This document shows, piece by piece, positions 1 through 6,920 of a stretch of 64,000 nt of DNA. Origin of the DNA: Leifsonia sp. PS1209 (GTDB lineage Bacteria > Actinomycetota > Actinomycetes > Actinomycetales > Microbacteriaceae); NCBI RefSeq assembly GCF_012317045.1, contig NZ_CP051154.1, positions 1,922,001 to 1,986,000 on the forward strand, in the 5' to 3' direction. Positions within the stretch are counted from its first letter, which is position 1; every line of letters starts with the position of its first letter. Below the pieces are notes generated by a model. That model saw only the letters and a program-made list of their open reading frames with translations. It did no database searches and had not been told where the DNA came from. A program made the translations under genes and the position numbers.

Positions 1-426
1 CTCATCGCGAGCAGGCTCGTCGAGCGCTTCGGCCGCGGTCCGGTGATGTTCTGCTCGATGCTCGTGTGCGGGATCGGCATGTTCTGCGTCGGGGTCACCG
101 CCAACGTCGTCGTCGCGATCGTGGCATACGCCGTCGGCGCGTTCGGCGTCGCGGTCTGGAACGTGCCGTGGGGCGCGCTCCGTCAGGCCATCGTCCCCAA
201 CGACATGCTGGGGCGCGCGATGGGGATCGTGCGCACCATCGGCTGGGGGCTCACCCCGATCGCCACGGTGCTGGGCGGTTTCATCGCCCGCATCGACCTG
301 CGCCTGCCGTTCGTCATCGGCGGCGCCGTCGTCCTCGCACTGACGCTCATCGCGGTGCGACTCCTGCTCTCCGCCGGTTCACACGAACCGGCGCACGAAA
401 CCACCACGGAAGGAACCGGATCATGA
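1..426 (+). CDS. MFS transporter, C-terminal part (5' end outside window)
   Basis: The frame is open from the first base, so the start lies upstream. The visible 141 residues contain about four hydrophobic helices separated by short charged loops. An Arg-rich loop near the visible start (RLVERFGRG) resembles the cytoplasmic loops of major facilitator exporters, and the tail is hydrophilic and Glu/Thr-rich. The substrate cannot be deduced from this fragment. The stop overlaps the next start as ATGA, so the two genes are probably translationally coupled. Confidence 0.75.
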   Translation, partial: LIASRLVERFGRGPVMFCSMLVCGIGMFCVGVTANVVVAIVAYAVGAFGVAVWNVPWGALRQAIVPNDMLGRAMGIVRTIGWGLTPIATVLGGFIARIDLRLPFVIGGAVVLALTLIAVRLLLSAGSHEPAHETTTEGTGS

Positions 427-626
427 CCGTCATCGACGTCACTGTTCCCAGCATCCACCAGGCCACCTGGACCCAGCGCACCGCGATCCGCTTCGGCAGC
501 GCCCTCACCGAGTGGGGCGTGCGCCGCGCGACGTTCCGCACCGCTCCGGCCTTCGCCGACCAGCTCGCGGCCGTCGAGCGGACCCGTGACGAGGCGGCAC
601 GTCAGCTGCCTCAGCTGCCGCGCTGA
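423..626 (+). CDS. small hypothetical protein coupled to the MFS gene
   Basis: This 67-residue protein starts at an ATG overlapping the MFS stop (ATGA). It is soluble and mildly basic, rich in Ala, Arg and Thr, with a probable helical second half and no signal peptide, membrane helix or motif I recognise. A much longer upstream extension of the frame is only a shadow of the MFS gene. The overlap suggests co-expression with the transporter. The stop lies inside a hairpin shared with the convergent gene. Function unknown. Confidence 0.6.
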   Translation: MTVIDVTVPSIHQATWTQRTAIRFGSALTEWGVRRATFRTAPAFADQLAAVERTRDEAARQLPQLPR

Positions 627-654
627 TGGATGCGCGACTCAGCGGATCCATCAG
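623..654. terminator. hairpin between convergent genes, containing both stop codons
   Basis: CTGATGGAT at 623-631 pairs perfectly with ATCCATCAG at 646-654 across a 14-nt loop. The left arm contains the plus-strand TGA (624-626) and the right arm the minus-strand stop (651-653). There is no T-run, so this would be a weak or Rho-assisted bidirectional terminator, or simply an mRNA 3'-end stabiliser. Confidence 0.5.
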
Positions 655-917
655 TCCTGATCGAACTCGTCCGGCTCGCCTTGGACCGGCTGCGTGATCG
701 TCGCCGAGTCCTCCTGCGGGTTGAACCGGATGACCGTGCCGTCGTCGAGTTCTACGACCGGCTTGCCCTCCAGCCAGGTGAGCGTCCACTTCCAGCCGTC
801 CGTGGCGACGTCGGTCGCCACGAGTTCTTCCTCGACCGTCGTGACCGCGTACGCGACCACCTCGGGGAGGCTGCTCGGCGCTTCGCCACCGACGGACCAG
901 CGCGTTCCCAGCTGCAT
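651..917 (-). CDS. small acidic hypothetical protein
   Basis: This is an 88-residue acidic soluble protein with alternating hydrophobic and polar stretches suggestive of beta strands (VVAYAVTTVEEELVATDV, WKWTLTWLEGKPVVEL) and a Glu/Asp-rich tail. The ATG start at 917 shares one base with the stop of the upstream GNAT gene, so it is the last gene of the valS-GNAT-GNAT run. Longer N-terminal extensions of the frame read the GNAT gene in another frame and are not credible. I do not recognise the family. Confidence 0.65.
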   Translation of the reverse strand: MQLGTRWSVGGEAPSSLPEVVAYAVTTVEEELVATDVATDGWKWTLTWLEGKPVVELDDGTVIRFNPQEDSATITQPVQGEPDEFDQD

Positions 918-1381
918 CAGGCGCTCGCCCGCGCAGCGGGAAGGTCGATCTCGTACGTGACCCACGAGGTGCGGGTGGCGACGGAGTCGTAGACCTGCTG
1001 GGCCTCGGAGTTGTCGCGCGCGGTGATCCACTGCACGACGCCGAGGCCGCGCTCCTCCGCCAGGGAGCGGACGGCGTCGATGAGCGTGCGGCCGATGCCC
1101 TTGTGGCGGTCCTCCTCCGCGACGAACAGGTCGTCGAGGAACAGGCCCCTGTCGCCTTCGAGCGGGCGGGCGAACTCGCGGACGTGGGCGAGGCCGACGA
1201 TGCGACCGTCCTCGACGGCCACCAGTCCGTCCTCTTCGTGGTCGGGAGCGGTCAGCCAGGACCAGAGCAGCAGGGCCTTCTGGTCGGTGAGCTGGGTCTC
1301 GTAGAACGCCGCGTACTTCTCGTACAGGTCGAGCCAGGCGAAGAAATCGCCGTCTGCGACCGGTCGGACTTCAATCGACAT
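917..1381 (-). CDS. GNAT family N-acetyltransferase (copy 2)
   Basis: This is a single-domain acetyltransferase of 154 residues, normal GNAT size. The acetyl-CoA signature is the RHKGIGRTL stretch near residues 92-100, followed by a helix and a late beta strand with an aromatic residue. A GGAGG ribosome binding site five bases upstream fixes the ATG at 1381. It is clearly paralogous to the next gene upstream: both share the opening pattern (FFAWLDLYEKY versus FFTWLDLYAGY) and the blocks GLAHVREF and LDDLFVA. Substrate unknown. It lies downstream of valS in what is probably a co-transcribed run. Confidence 0.85.
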   Translation of the reverse strand: MSIEVRPVADGDFFAWLDLYEKYAAFYETQLTDQKALLLWSWLTAPDHEEDGLVAVEDGRIVGLAHVREFARPLEGDRGLFLDDLFVAEEDRHKGIGRTLIDAVRSLAEERGLGVVQWITARDNSEAQQVYDSVATRTSWVTYEIDLPAARASA

Positions 1382-1496
1382 GGGTGCCTCCGTTCGCCTT
1401 CCCCGCACGGCTGGATCGTGGTGCGTGTGTTTCGACCTTATCGCGCGCATCCCGGCCGGTCGATGCCGTCGGGGGTGGTGGATGCGCGCGAGGGGT

Positions 1497-1943
1497 TCAC
1501 GGGACGAGGTCGTACGTGACCCACTTGGTCTTCTCGGCCACGCGGTCGTAGACGCGCCTGGCCGTCTCGTTGTCCTTCGCGGTGATCCAGCGAACGACGG
1601 ACAGGCCGTGCTCGCGGGCGCGGTCGCGCAGCGCTTCGAGGAGGGCCGTGCCCGCCCCGTCTCCGCGGGCGTCCTTCGCGACGAACAGGTCGTCGAGGTA
1701 GAGACCGCGGCTGCCGTCGAGCGGTCGGACGAACTCGCGCACGTGCGCGAGACCGATCGGTGTGCCATCGTCGTTGACCGCGAAGTACGCCTCGAGCTCG
1801 TTGTCCGGATCGGTGATCCAGCTCCACACGAGCAGCGCCTTCTCGTCCGTCAGCGGCTGCTCGTAGAACTCGCCGTAGCCTGCGTAGAGGTCGAGCCAGG
1901 TGAAGAACTCGTTGTCTTCCACACTCCGGACCGTCACGGTCAT
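1497..1943 (-). CDS. GNAT family N-acetyltransferase (copy 1)
   Basis: This is a 148-residue GNAT protein paralogous to the following gene. The acetyl-CoA loop here is the variant ARGDGAGTAL. Its ATG overlaps the valS stop as ATGA, so translation is probably coupled to valS. The 115-base gap to the second copy contains only that gene's ribosome binding site. The pair looks like a tandem duplication. The valS linkage is consistent with a housekeeping role or simple operon hitch-hiking. The acceptor molecule is unknown. Confidence 0.85.
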   Translation of the reverse strand: MTVTVRSVEDNEFFTWLDLYAGYGEFYEQPLTDEKALLVWSWITDPDNELEAYFAVNDDGTPIGLAHVREFVRPLDGSRGLYLDDLFVAKDARGDGAGTALLEALRDRAREHGLSVVRWITAKDNETARRVYDRVAEKTKWVTYDLVP

Positions 1944-4549
1944 CGTTCCTCCTCGCTCGGGGCCTGGGCCAGCAGGATATCGGTCACGGAAAGGTCAGTG
2001 GCTGCAGCGAAACGCAGTTCGGCGATCTTGCCCACCGAACGGAGGTCGCCCGCCGCACTCTCGATGGCCGCGATCTCGGCCTCTGGGCCGGCGATGACAG
2101 CCGAGTCGACGGGCGTGCGCTGGGACGCCTTCGCGGTGGTCTTCGCGCCGCGGATGGCGGTCAGCGCGCGGCCGACGATGCCGAGCACTGCTGCGTCGTC
2201 AGGCCACGCGCCCGCGACCTCCGACGCCTCCGGCCACGCCGCGGTGTGCACGGAGCCGTCGTTGAACCAGCTCCACGCCTCCTCGGTGGCGAAGGGCACG
2301 ACGGGGGCGAACAGGCGCAGGAACGCCGACAGTGCGATGCGGAGGGCCACGACGGCCGAGGTCTGCTCGGCGCTCTGCTCTCCGTATGCGCGCTCCTTGA
2401 CGAGCTCGAGGTAGTCGTCGCAGAACGTCCAGAAGTACGTCTCCGCGATCTCCAGGGCGCGCGCGTGGTCGTAGCCGTCGAGCGCCGTGGTGGCGTCGGA
2501 GACGACCGCGGCCAGGTTGTGCAGCATGCTCCTGTCGAGGGGGCTGGTGACCAGTGCGAGGTCGTCGGCGCCCGTCGCCGCGAAGCCCAGGATGAACTTC
2601 GCCGCGTTCAGGATCTTGATGGCGAGGCGCCGGCCGATCTTGATCTGCGTCGGGTTCTGCGGGTCGAAGGCCGCGTCGGTGCCGAGGCGTGACGATGCCG
2701 CCCAGTAGCGCACGGCGTCCGAGCCGTGCTTCTCCAGGATGTCGGCGGGCGTGACGACGTTGCCCTTGGACTTGGACATCTTCTTGCGGTCGGGGTCCAC
2801 GATGAAGCCGGAGAGCGCGGTGTGCGCCCACGGGGCAACGTGGTTCTCCAGCTCGGAGCGGAGCATGGTGGAGAACAGCCAGGTGCGGATGATGTCCTGG
2901 CCCTGCGGGCGCAGGTCGAACGGGTAGACGGCGTCGAACAGCGCGTCGTCCCTCTTCCATCCGCCGGCGAGCTGGGGGGTGAGCGAGGAGGTCATCCAGG
3001 TGTCCATCACGTCGTGCTCGCCGATGAAGCCGTTGGGCTGGTTGCGCTGCGACTCCTCGAAGCCGGGGGCAGCATCCGACGACGGGTCGACGGGCAGCTG
3101 GTCGTGCGACGGCAGGATCGGCTCGTCGAACACCGGGTTGCCGTCGCCGTCGAGCGCGTACCAGACAGGGATCGGCACGCCGAAGAAGCGCTGGCGCGAG
3201 ATGAGCCAGTCTCCGGTGAGGCCGCCGACCCAGTTCTCGTAGCGCACGCGCATGAACTCGGGGTGCCAGTCGATGCTCTGGCCGAGCTCGATCAGCCGCG
3301 CGCGGAGTGCTTCGTCGCGGGCGCCGTTCTTCACGTACCACTGGCGCGTCGAGACGATCTCGAGCGGCTTGTCGCCCTTCTCGAAGAACTTGACCGGGTG
3401 CTGGATGGGCTTGGGGTCGCCCTCCAGGTCGCCGGAGGCGCGGAGCAGCTCGACGACGGCCTGCTTGGCCGAGAACACGGTCTTGCCCGCCAGCTCGGCG
3501 AACGCGGCCTTGCCGGCCTCGGACGCGATGGCGTCCGGCGCCTCGCTGACGATGCGGCCGTCGAAGCCGATGATCGCGCGGTTCGGCAGGTCGAGCTCGC
3601 GCCACCAGGTGACGTCGGTGATGTCGCCGAAGGTACAGATCATGGCGATGCCTGAGCCCTTGTCCGGCTGCGCGAGGTGGTGAGCGAGCACCGGGACCTC
3701 GACACCGAACACCGGCGTGGTGACGGTGGTGCCGAACAGCGGCTTGTACCGCTCGTCGTCGGGATGCGCGACCAGGGCCACACAGGCCGGCAGCAGTTCG
3801 GGACGCGTGGTCTCGATCCAGATCGGCCCGTCTGCGCCGTGGAACGACACCCGGTGGTATGCGCTCGGCTGCTCGCGGTCTTCGAGCTCCGCCTGGGCGA
3901 CGGCCGTGCGGAAGGTGATGTCCCAGAGCGTCGGGGCCATCGCCTGGTACGCCTCGCCGCGCTCGATGTTGCGCAGGAACGCCAGCTGGGAGGTGAACAG
4001 CGCCTCCTGGCCGATGGTGCGGTACGTCTGGGTCCAGTCGACGGAGAGGCCGAGCGAACGCCACAGCGCCTCGAACTGCTTCTCGTCCTCGACGGTCAGG
4101 CGCTCGCACAGCTCGATGAAGTTGCGGCGCGAGATCGGCTTCTGGTCAGCGGCCTTGCTCGACTTGTTGTCCCCGCCCTCGAACGGCGGCACGAAGTCGG
4201 CGTCGTACGGCAGGGTGGGGTCGCAGCGGACGCCGTAGTAGTTCTGCACGCGCCGCTCGGTGGGCAGGCCGTTGTCGTCCCAGCCCATCGGGTAGAAGAC
4301 GTGCTGGCCGCGCATCCGGTGGTAGCGGGCGATCACGTCGGTGTGCGTGTAGCTGAAGACGTGACCGATGTGCAGCGAACCGCTCGCCGTCGGCGGGGGC
4401 GTGTCGATGGAGTAGATGCACTCGCGGTCGGCGGCGAGGGCCGCATCCCGGGGGAACAGGTAGGTTCCTGCGCTCTGCCAGTGGGAGCCCCACTTGGCCT
4501 CCAGGCCTTCGAGGGCGGGCTTGTCAGGCACCGGGTTGGCGGCGTTCAT
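1940..4549 (-). CDS. valS: valyl-tRNA synthetase
   Basis: This cytoplasmic class Ia aminoacyl-tRNA synthetase charges tRNA-Val. At 869 residues it has normal bacterial length. HIGH is at residues 60-63 within SGSLHIGHVF, and KMSKS is at about 590-594. Between them lies the CP1 editing domain that removes mischarged threonine, and a helical anticodon-binding domain follows. I chose the ATG at 4549 because GGAG lies just upstream (cggagaacg); an ATG nine codons earlier lacks a good site. The stop overlaps the start of the first GNAT gene. No T-box is visible in the 79-base gap upstream, unlike ileS. Confidence 0.97.
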   Translation of the reverse strand: MNAANPVPDKPALEGLEAKWGSHWQSAGTYLFPRDAALAADRECIYSIDTPPPTASGSLHIGHVFSYTHTDVIARYHRMRGQHVFYPMGWDDNGLPTERRVQNYYGVRCDPTLPYDADFVPPFEGGDNKSSKAADQKPISRRNFIELCERLTVEDEKQFEALWRSLGLSVDWTQTYRTIGQEALFTSQLAFLRNIERGEAYQAMAPTLWDITFRTAVAQAELEDREQPSAYHRVSFHGADGPIWIETTRPELLPACVALVAHPDDERYKPLFGTTVTTPVFGVEVPVLAHHLAQPDKGSGIAMICTFGDITDVTWWRELDLPNRAIIGFDGRIVSEAPDAIASEAGKAAFAELAGKTVFSAKQAVVELLRASGDLEGDPKPIQHPVKFFEKGDKPLEIVSTRQWYVKNGARDEALRARLIELGQSIDWHPEFMRVRYENWVGGLTGDWLISRQRFFGVPIPVWYALDGDGNPVFDEPILPSHDQLPVDPSSDAAPGFEESQRNQPNGFIGEHDVMDTWMTSSLTPQLAGGWKRDDALFDAVYPFDLRPQGQDIIRTWLFSTMLRSELENHVAPWAHTALSGFIVDPDRKKMSKSKGNVVTPADILEKHGSDAVRYWAASSRLGTDAAFDPQNPTQIKIGRRLAIKILNAAKFILGFAATGADDLALVTSPLDRSMLHNLAAVVSDATTALDGYDHARALEIAETYFWTFCDDYLELVKERAYGEQSAEQTSAVVALRIALSAFLRLFAPVVPFATEEAWSWFNDGSVHTAAWPEASEVAGAWPDDAAVLGIVGRALTAIRGAKTTAKASQRTPVDSAVIAGPEAEIAAIESAAGDLRSVGKIAELRFAAATDLSVTDILLAQAPSEEER

Positions 4550-4628
4550 CGTTCTCCGATTCGCTATATGCGGCACCGTGTCGATGGTGAGGTGCCTGAG
4601 TGTGCAGTCCCTCCAGGGTACCTGAGCG

Positions 4629-5978
4629 TCACTCGGGAGAGACGACCTCGTCGATGATCGGCCTGCGGCGGGCGGCGAACAGGGCGGCGACGAGGGTGAT
4701 CACGCTCATGATGCCGAGCACGATCCCCGGGTGCCACCAGGCGTTTCCCGTCGCGTTGCCGAGCAGCAGCGTCAGCGCGGGCACGAACGCCGTGAGAAGG
4801 GCGGCGATGCTGTACGCGACGGAGAGCCCGCTGTATCGCACGTCGCTCGGGAACAGGTCGGACATCAGCCCGCCGAGCCCTGCCCACGACAGCGTCGGGA
4901 GGATGCCGCCGACGATCATGCTGCCGACCAGGATGGGGAAGGTCGCGTACTGCAGCAGGAAGTACATCGGGAACGCGATCACGAGGGTGCCGATCGCACC
5001 GATGGCGACGACGCGCGCCGAGCCGATCCTGGTCGCCCAGACGCCGAACAGCGGGATGGTCACCAGCTGCAGCAGTCCGCCGATGGTGGTGGCGATGAGC
5101 AGGTCGGAGAAGCTGAACTTCAGCACGGCCGTGCCGTAGTCGACCATGTACGTGTTCATCAGCGAGTACGAGCCGATGCCGAGGATCGCGGCGCCGATGG
5201 CGATCACGAACCCGGTCGGCGCCTTGCGGAACACCTGCAGCACAGGGAACCTGTCGCGCTTGCCGGTCTCCAGCAGCTGCTTGAACACCGGGGTCTCGTC
5301 GATCGACCAGCGCAGGTAGAGCGAGACGAGCAGCAGCGGGATGGCCGTGAGGAACGGGATGCGCCAGCCCCACGCAGCGATGTCTTCCGGGCTGAGCAGC
5401 GTCGACATCAGGATGAACACCACGGCGCTCAGGATCGACCCGACGGGGGAGCCGAGCTGGGGGAGGGCGGCGTAGAAGCCGCGCCGCTTCGGGTTGGCGT
5501 ACTCGGTCGCGAGCAGGATCGAGCCTCCCCACTCCCCGCCGAGCGACAGGCCCTGCACGAGGCGGAGCAGCACCAGGGCGATGGCGCCGAACCAGCCGGC
5601 GACCGCGTATGTCGGCAGCACGCCGACGAGGCCGGTGCCGATGCCCATCATCAGGATGGTGATGAGCAGCGTGGGGCGGCGGCCGATCCTGTCGCCGAGG
5701 TGGCCGAAGACGATGGCGCCGATGGGCCGGATGACGAAACCGGCCGCGATGGTGAGGAACCCGGCGAGCACTCCGCCGAAGACGCCGAGCGGCTGGAAGA
5801 ACAGCGGGCCGACGAAGAACGCGCTGAAGTAGGCGAACAGATAGAAGTCGTACGACTCGAGCGATGTGCCGACGAACGAGGCGATGGTCACCCTGCGGGC
5901 GGTGCCGGGGGTGATGCCTGGACGGTCGGTGTCGCTGCGGACGATGGTGTCTGGTGCTGTCGCGTTGGGGGAGGTCAC
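4629..5978 (-). CDS. MFS transporter, metabolite:H+ symporter (MHS) type
   Basis: This 449-residue protein has about twelve membrane helices. The family signatures are GHLGDRIGRRP in the loop between helices 2 and 3 and the block RLVQGLSLGGEWGG near residues 140-155, typical of the MHS/ShiA-ProP branch that imports organic acids, betaines or shikimate with protons. The GTG start is preceded by AAGGAA. It is divergent from a TetR gene, with a dyad between them, so that repressor probably controls uptake. It lies 79 bases upstream of valS in the same orientation. The substrate is not deducible. Confidence 0.88.
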   Translation of the reverse strand: MTSPNATAPDTIVRSDTDRPGITPGTARRVTIASFVGTSLESYDFYLFAYFSAFFVGPLFFQPLGVFGGVLAGFLTIAAGFVIRPIGAIVFGHLGDRIGRRPTLLITILMMGIGTGLVGVLPTYAVAGWFGAIALVLLRLVQGLSLGGEWGGSILLATEYANPKRRGFYAALPQLGSPVGSILSAVVFILMSTLLSPEDIAAWGWRIPFLTAIPLLLVSLYLRWSIDETPVFKQLLETGKRDRFPVLQVFRKAPTGFVIAIGAAILGIGSYSLMNTYMVDYGTAVLKFSFSDLLIATTIGGLLQLVTIPLFGVWATRIGSARVVAIGAIGTLVIAFPMYFLLQYATFPILVGSMIVGGILPTLSWAGLGGLMSDLFPSDVRYSGLSVAYSIAALLTAFVPALTLLLGNATGNAWWHPGIVLGIMSVITLVAALFAARRRPIIDEVVSPE

Positions 5979-6019
5979 GGGGTTCCTTGTCTGGCGGGCT
6001 GCAGTGGTCCGTTAATATG

Positions 6020-6032
6020 TGGACCGGGTCCA
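6020..6032. promoter_or_regulatory. candidate TetR operator
   Basis: A perfect dyad, TGGACC-G-GGTCCA, lies in the 78-base gap between the divergent MHS transporter and TetR genes. AT-rich -10-like stretches flank it on both sides (TTAATAT to the left, AATAAT to the right), so one bound repressor dimer could block both promoters. That it binds the adjacent TetR is inferred from position and symmetry. Confidence 0.55.
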
Positions 6033-6056
6033 ATAATAGGCGCGAGGAGGTAACGC

Positions 6057-6689
6057 GTGGCACAGGCAGACCATTCCCGCTCCGGGCGCCCCCGCGCATC
6101 CAGTCGCCGGATGCTCGCCGAGGCCGCCGGTGAGCTGTTCCTGGAGAAGACGTACGACGGCACCACCGTCGACGACATCGCGCGCCGAGCAGGGGTGAGC
6201 AGGGCCACCTTCTTCAACTACTTCGGCTCCAAGAGCGACCTGCTCTGGCTGGAGGTGGACGAGAGCCTGCGCGGGTTCGACAGGGTGCTGGCCGCCGCCG
6301 ACCCGAGCGCTCCTCCGATGACCGCCGTGCTGGATGCGGTGACCGCTCTCGCGAACGAGTTCGGCCCTGCCCGCCTCCCGCTCGCCGTGACGCAGTACGA
6401 GCTGATGGGCACGGACGGCGAGCTGGAGGCGTCGGCCCTCCCGCGCTTCCTCGCGCTGGTGCGCCAGCTGAGCGCCTTCGTCGCCGCGCGGCTGGGCGAC
6501 AGGCAGGAAGCGCTCCTCCCGCGCGCCATCGCCACCTCCGTGATCGGGGCGGCGGGTGCTGCTGCGGCGGTCTGGGCGCGCAGCGGCGTGCGTCGCGGTC
6601 CGCTCGCGCCGGTGATCGTGGCCGCGGTCGGGCCGGTCTGCGCCGGGTACGCGTCCGCGCTGGGCGAAGTGCCCGAAATCCGCTCGTAA
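6057..6689 (+). CDS. TetR/AcrR family transcriptional regulator
   Basis: This is a 210-residue repressor. Residues 15-60 form a classic TetR helix-turn-helix: AAGELFLEKTYDGTTVDDIA followed by RAGVSRATFFNYF. The C-terminal ligand domain is Ala/Leu-rich. The GTG start at 6057 follows GAGGAGG with good spacing. Being divergent from the MHS transporter with a shared palindrome, it is likely autoregulated and releases transporter expression on binding the substrate. The ligand is unknown. Confidence 0.9.
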   Translation: MAQADHSRSGRPRASSRRMLAEAAGELFLEKTYDGTTVDDIARRAGVSRATFFNYFGSKSDLLWLEVDESLRGFDRVLAAADPSAPPMTAVLDAVTALANEFGPARLPLAVTQYELMGTDGELEASALPRFLALVRQLSAFVAARLGDRQEALLPRAIATSVIGAAGAAAAVWARSGVRRGPLAPVIVAAVGPVCAGYASALGEVPEIRS

Positions 6690-6699
6690 ACGAGCTAGA

Positions 6700-6920
6700 A
6701 TCGTGCGTACAGACATCGACCCGGCGATCACCGGCGAGTCTTCGGAAGAACAGCGCACCGCGAGGCGCGCCCAGTAGAACCGAACGGGTCTGGCCCGTCA
6801 CAGCCAACGAAGAGCGGTCGCGTCCACACCGTGAGTGGATGCGGCAAGCGGGGTGGTACCGCGGCGGACGTTTCGAGCGTCCGGCGTCCTCGTGCAGACG
6901 AACGACCTGCCAGGAGTGAG
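6700..6920 (+). promoter_or_regulatory. T-box riboswitch (translational type) controlling ileS
   Basis: The ileS leader carries the T-box core GGGTGGTACCGCGG at 6851-6864. Its UGGU can pair with the free ACCA end of uncharged tRNA-Ile. Upstream, around 6725, is GGCGATCACCGGCGAG, where ATC is the likely isoleucine specifier codon. Downstream, GTCCTCG and ACCTGC...CAGGAG segments can sequester or free the ribosome binding site at 6911-6920. No U-run terminator is present, so control should act on translation initiation, as described for actinobacterial ileS leaders. Confidence 0.88.
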
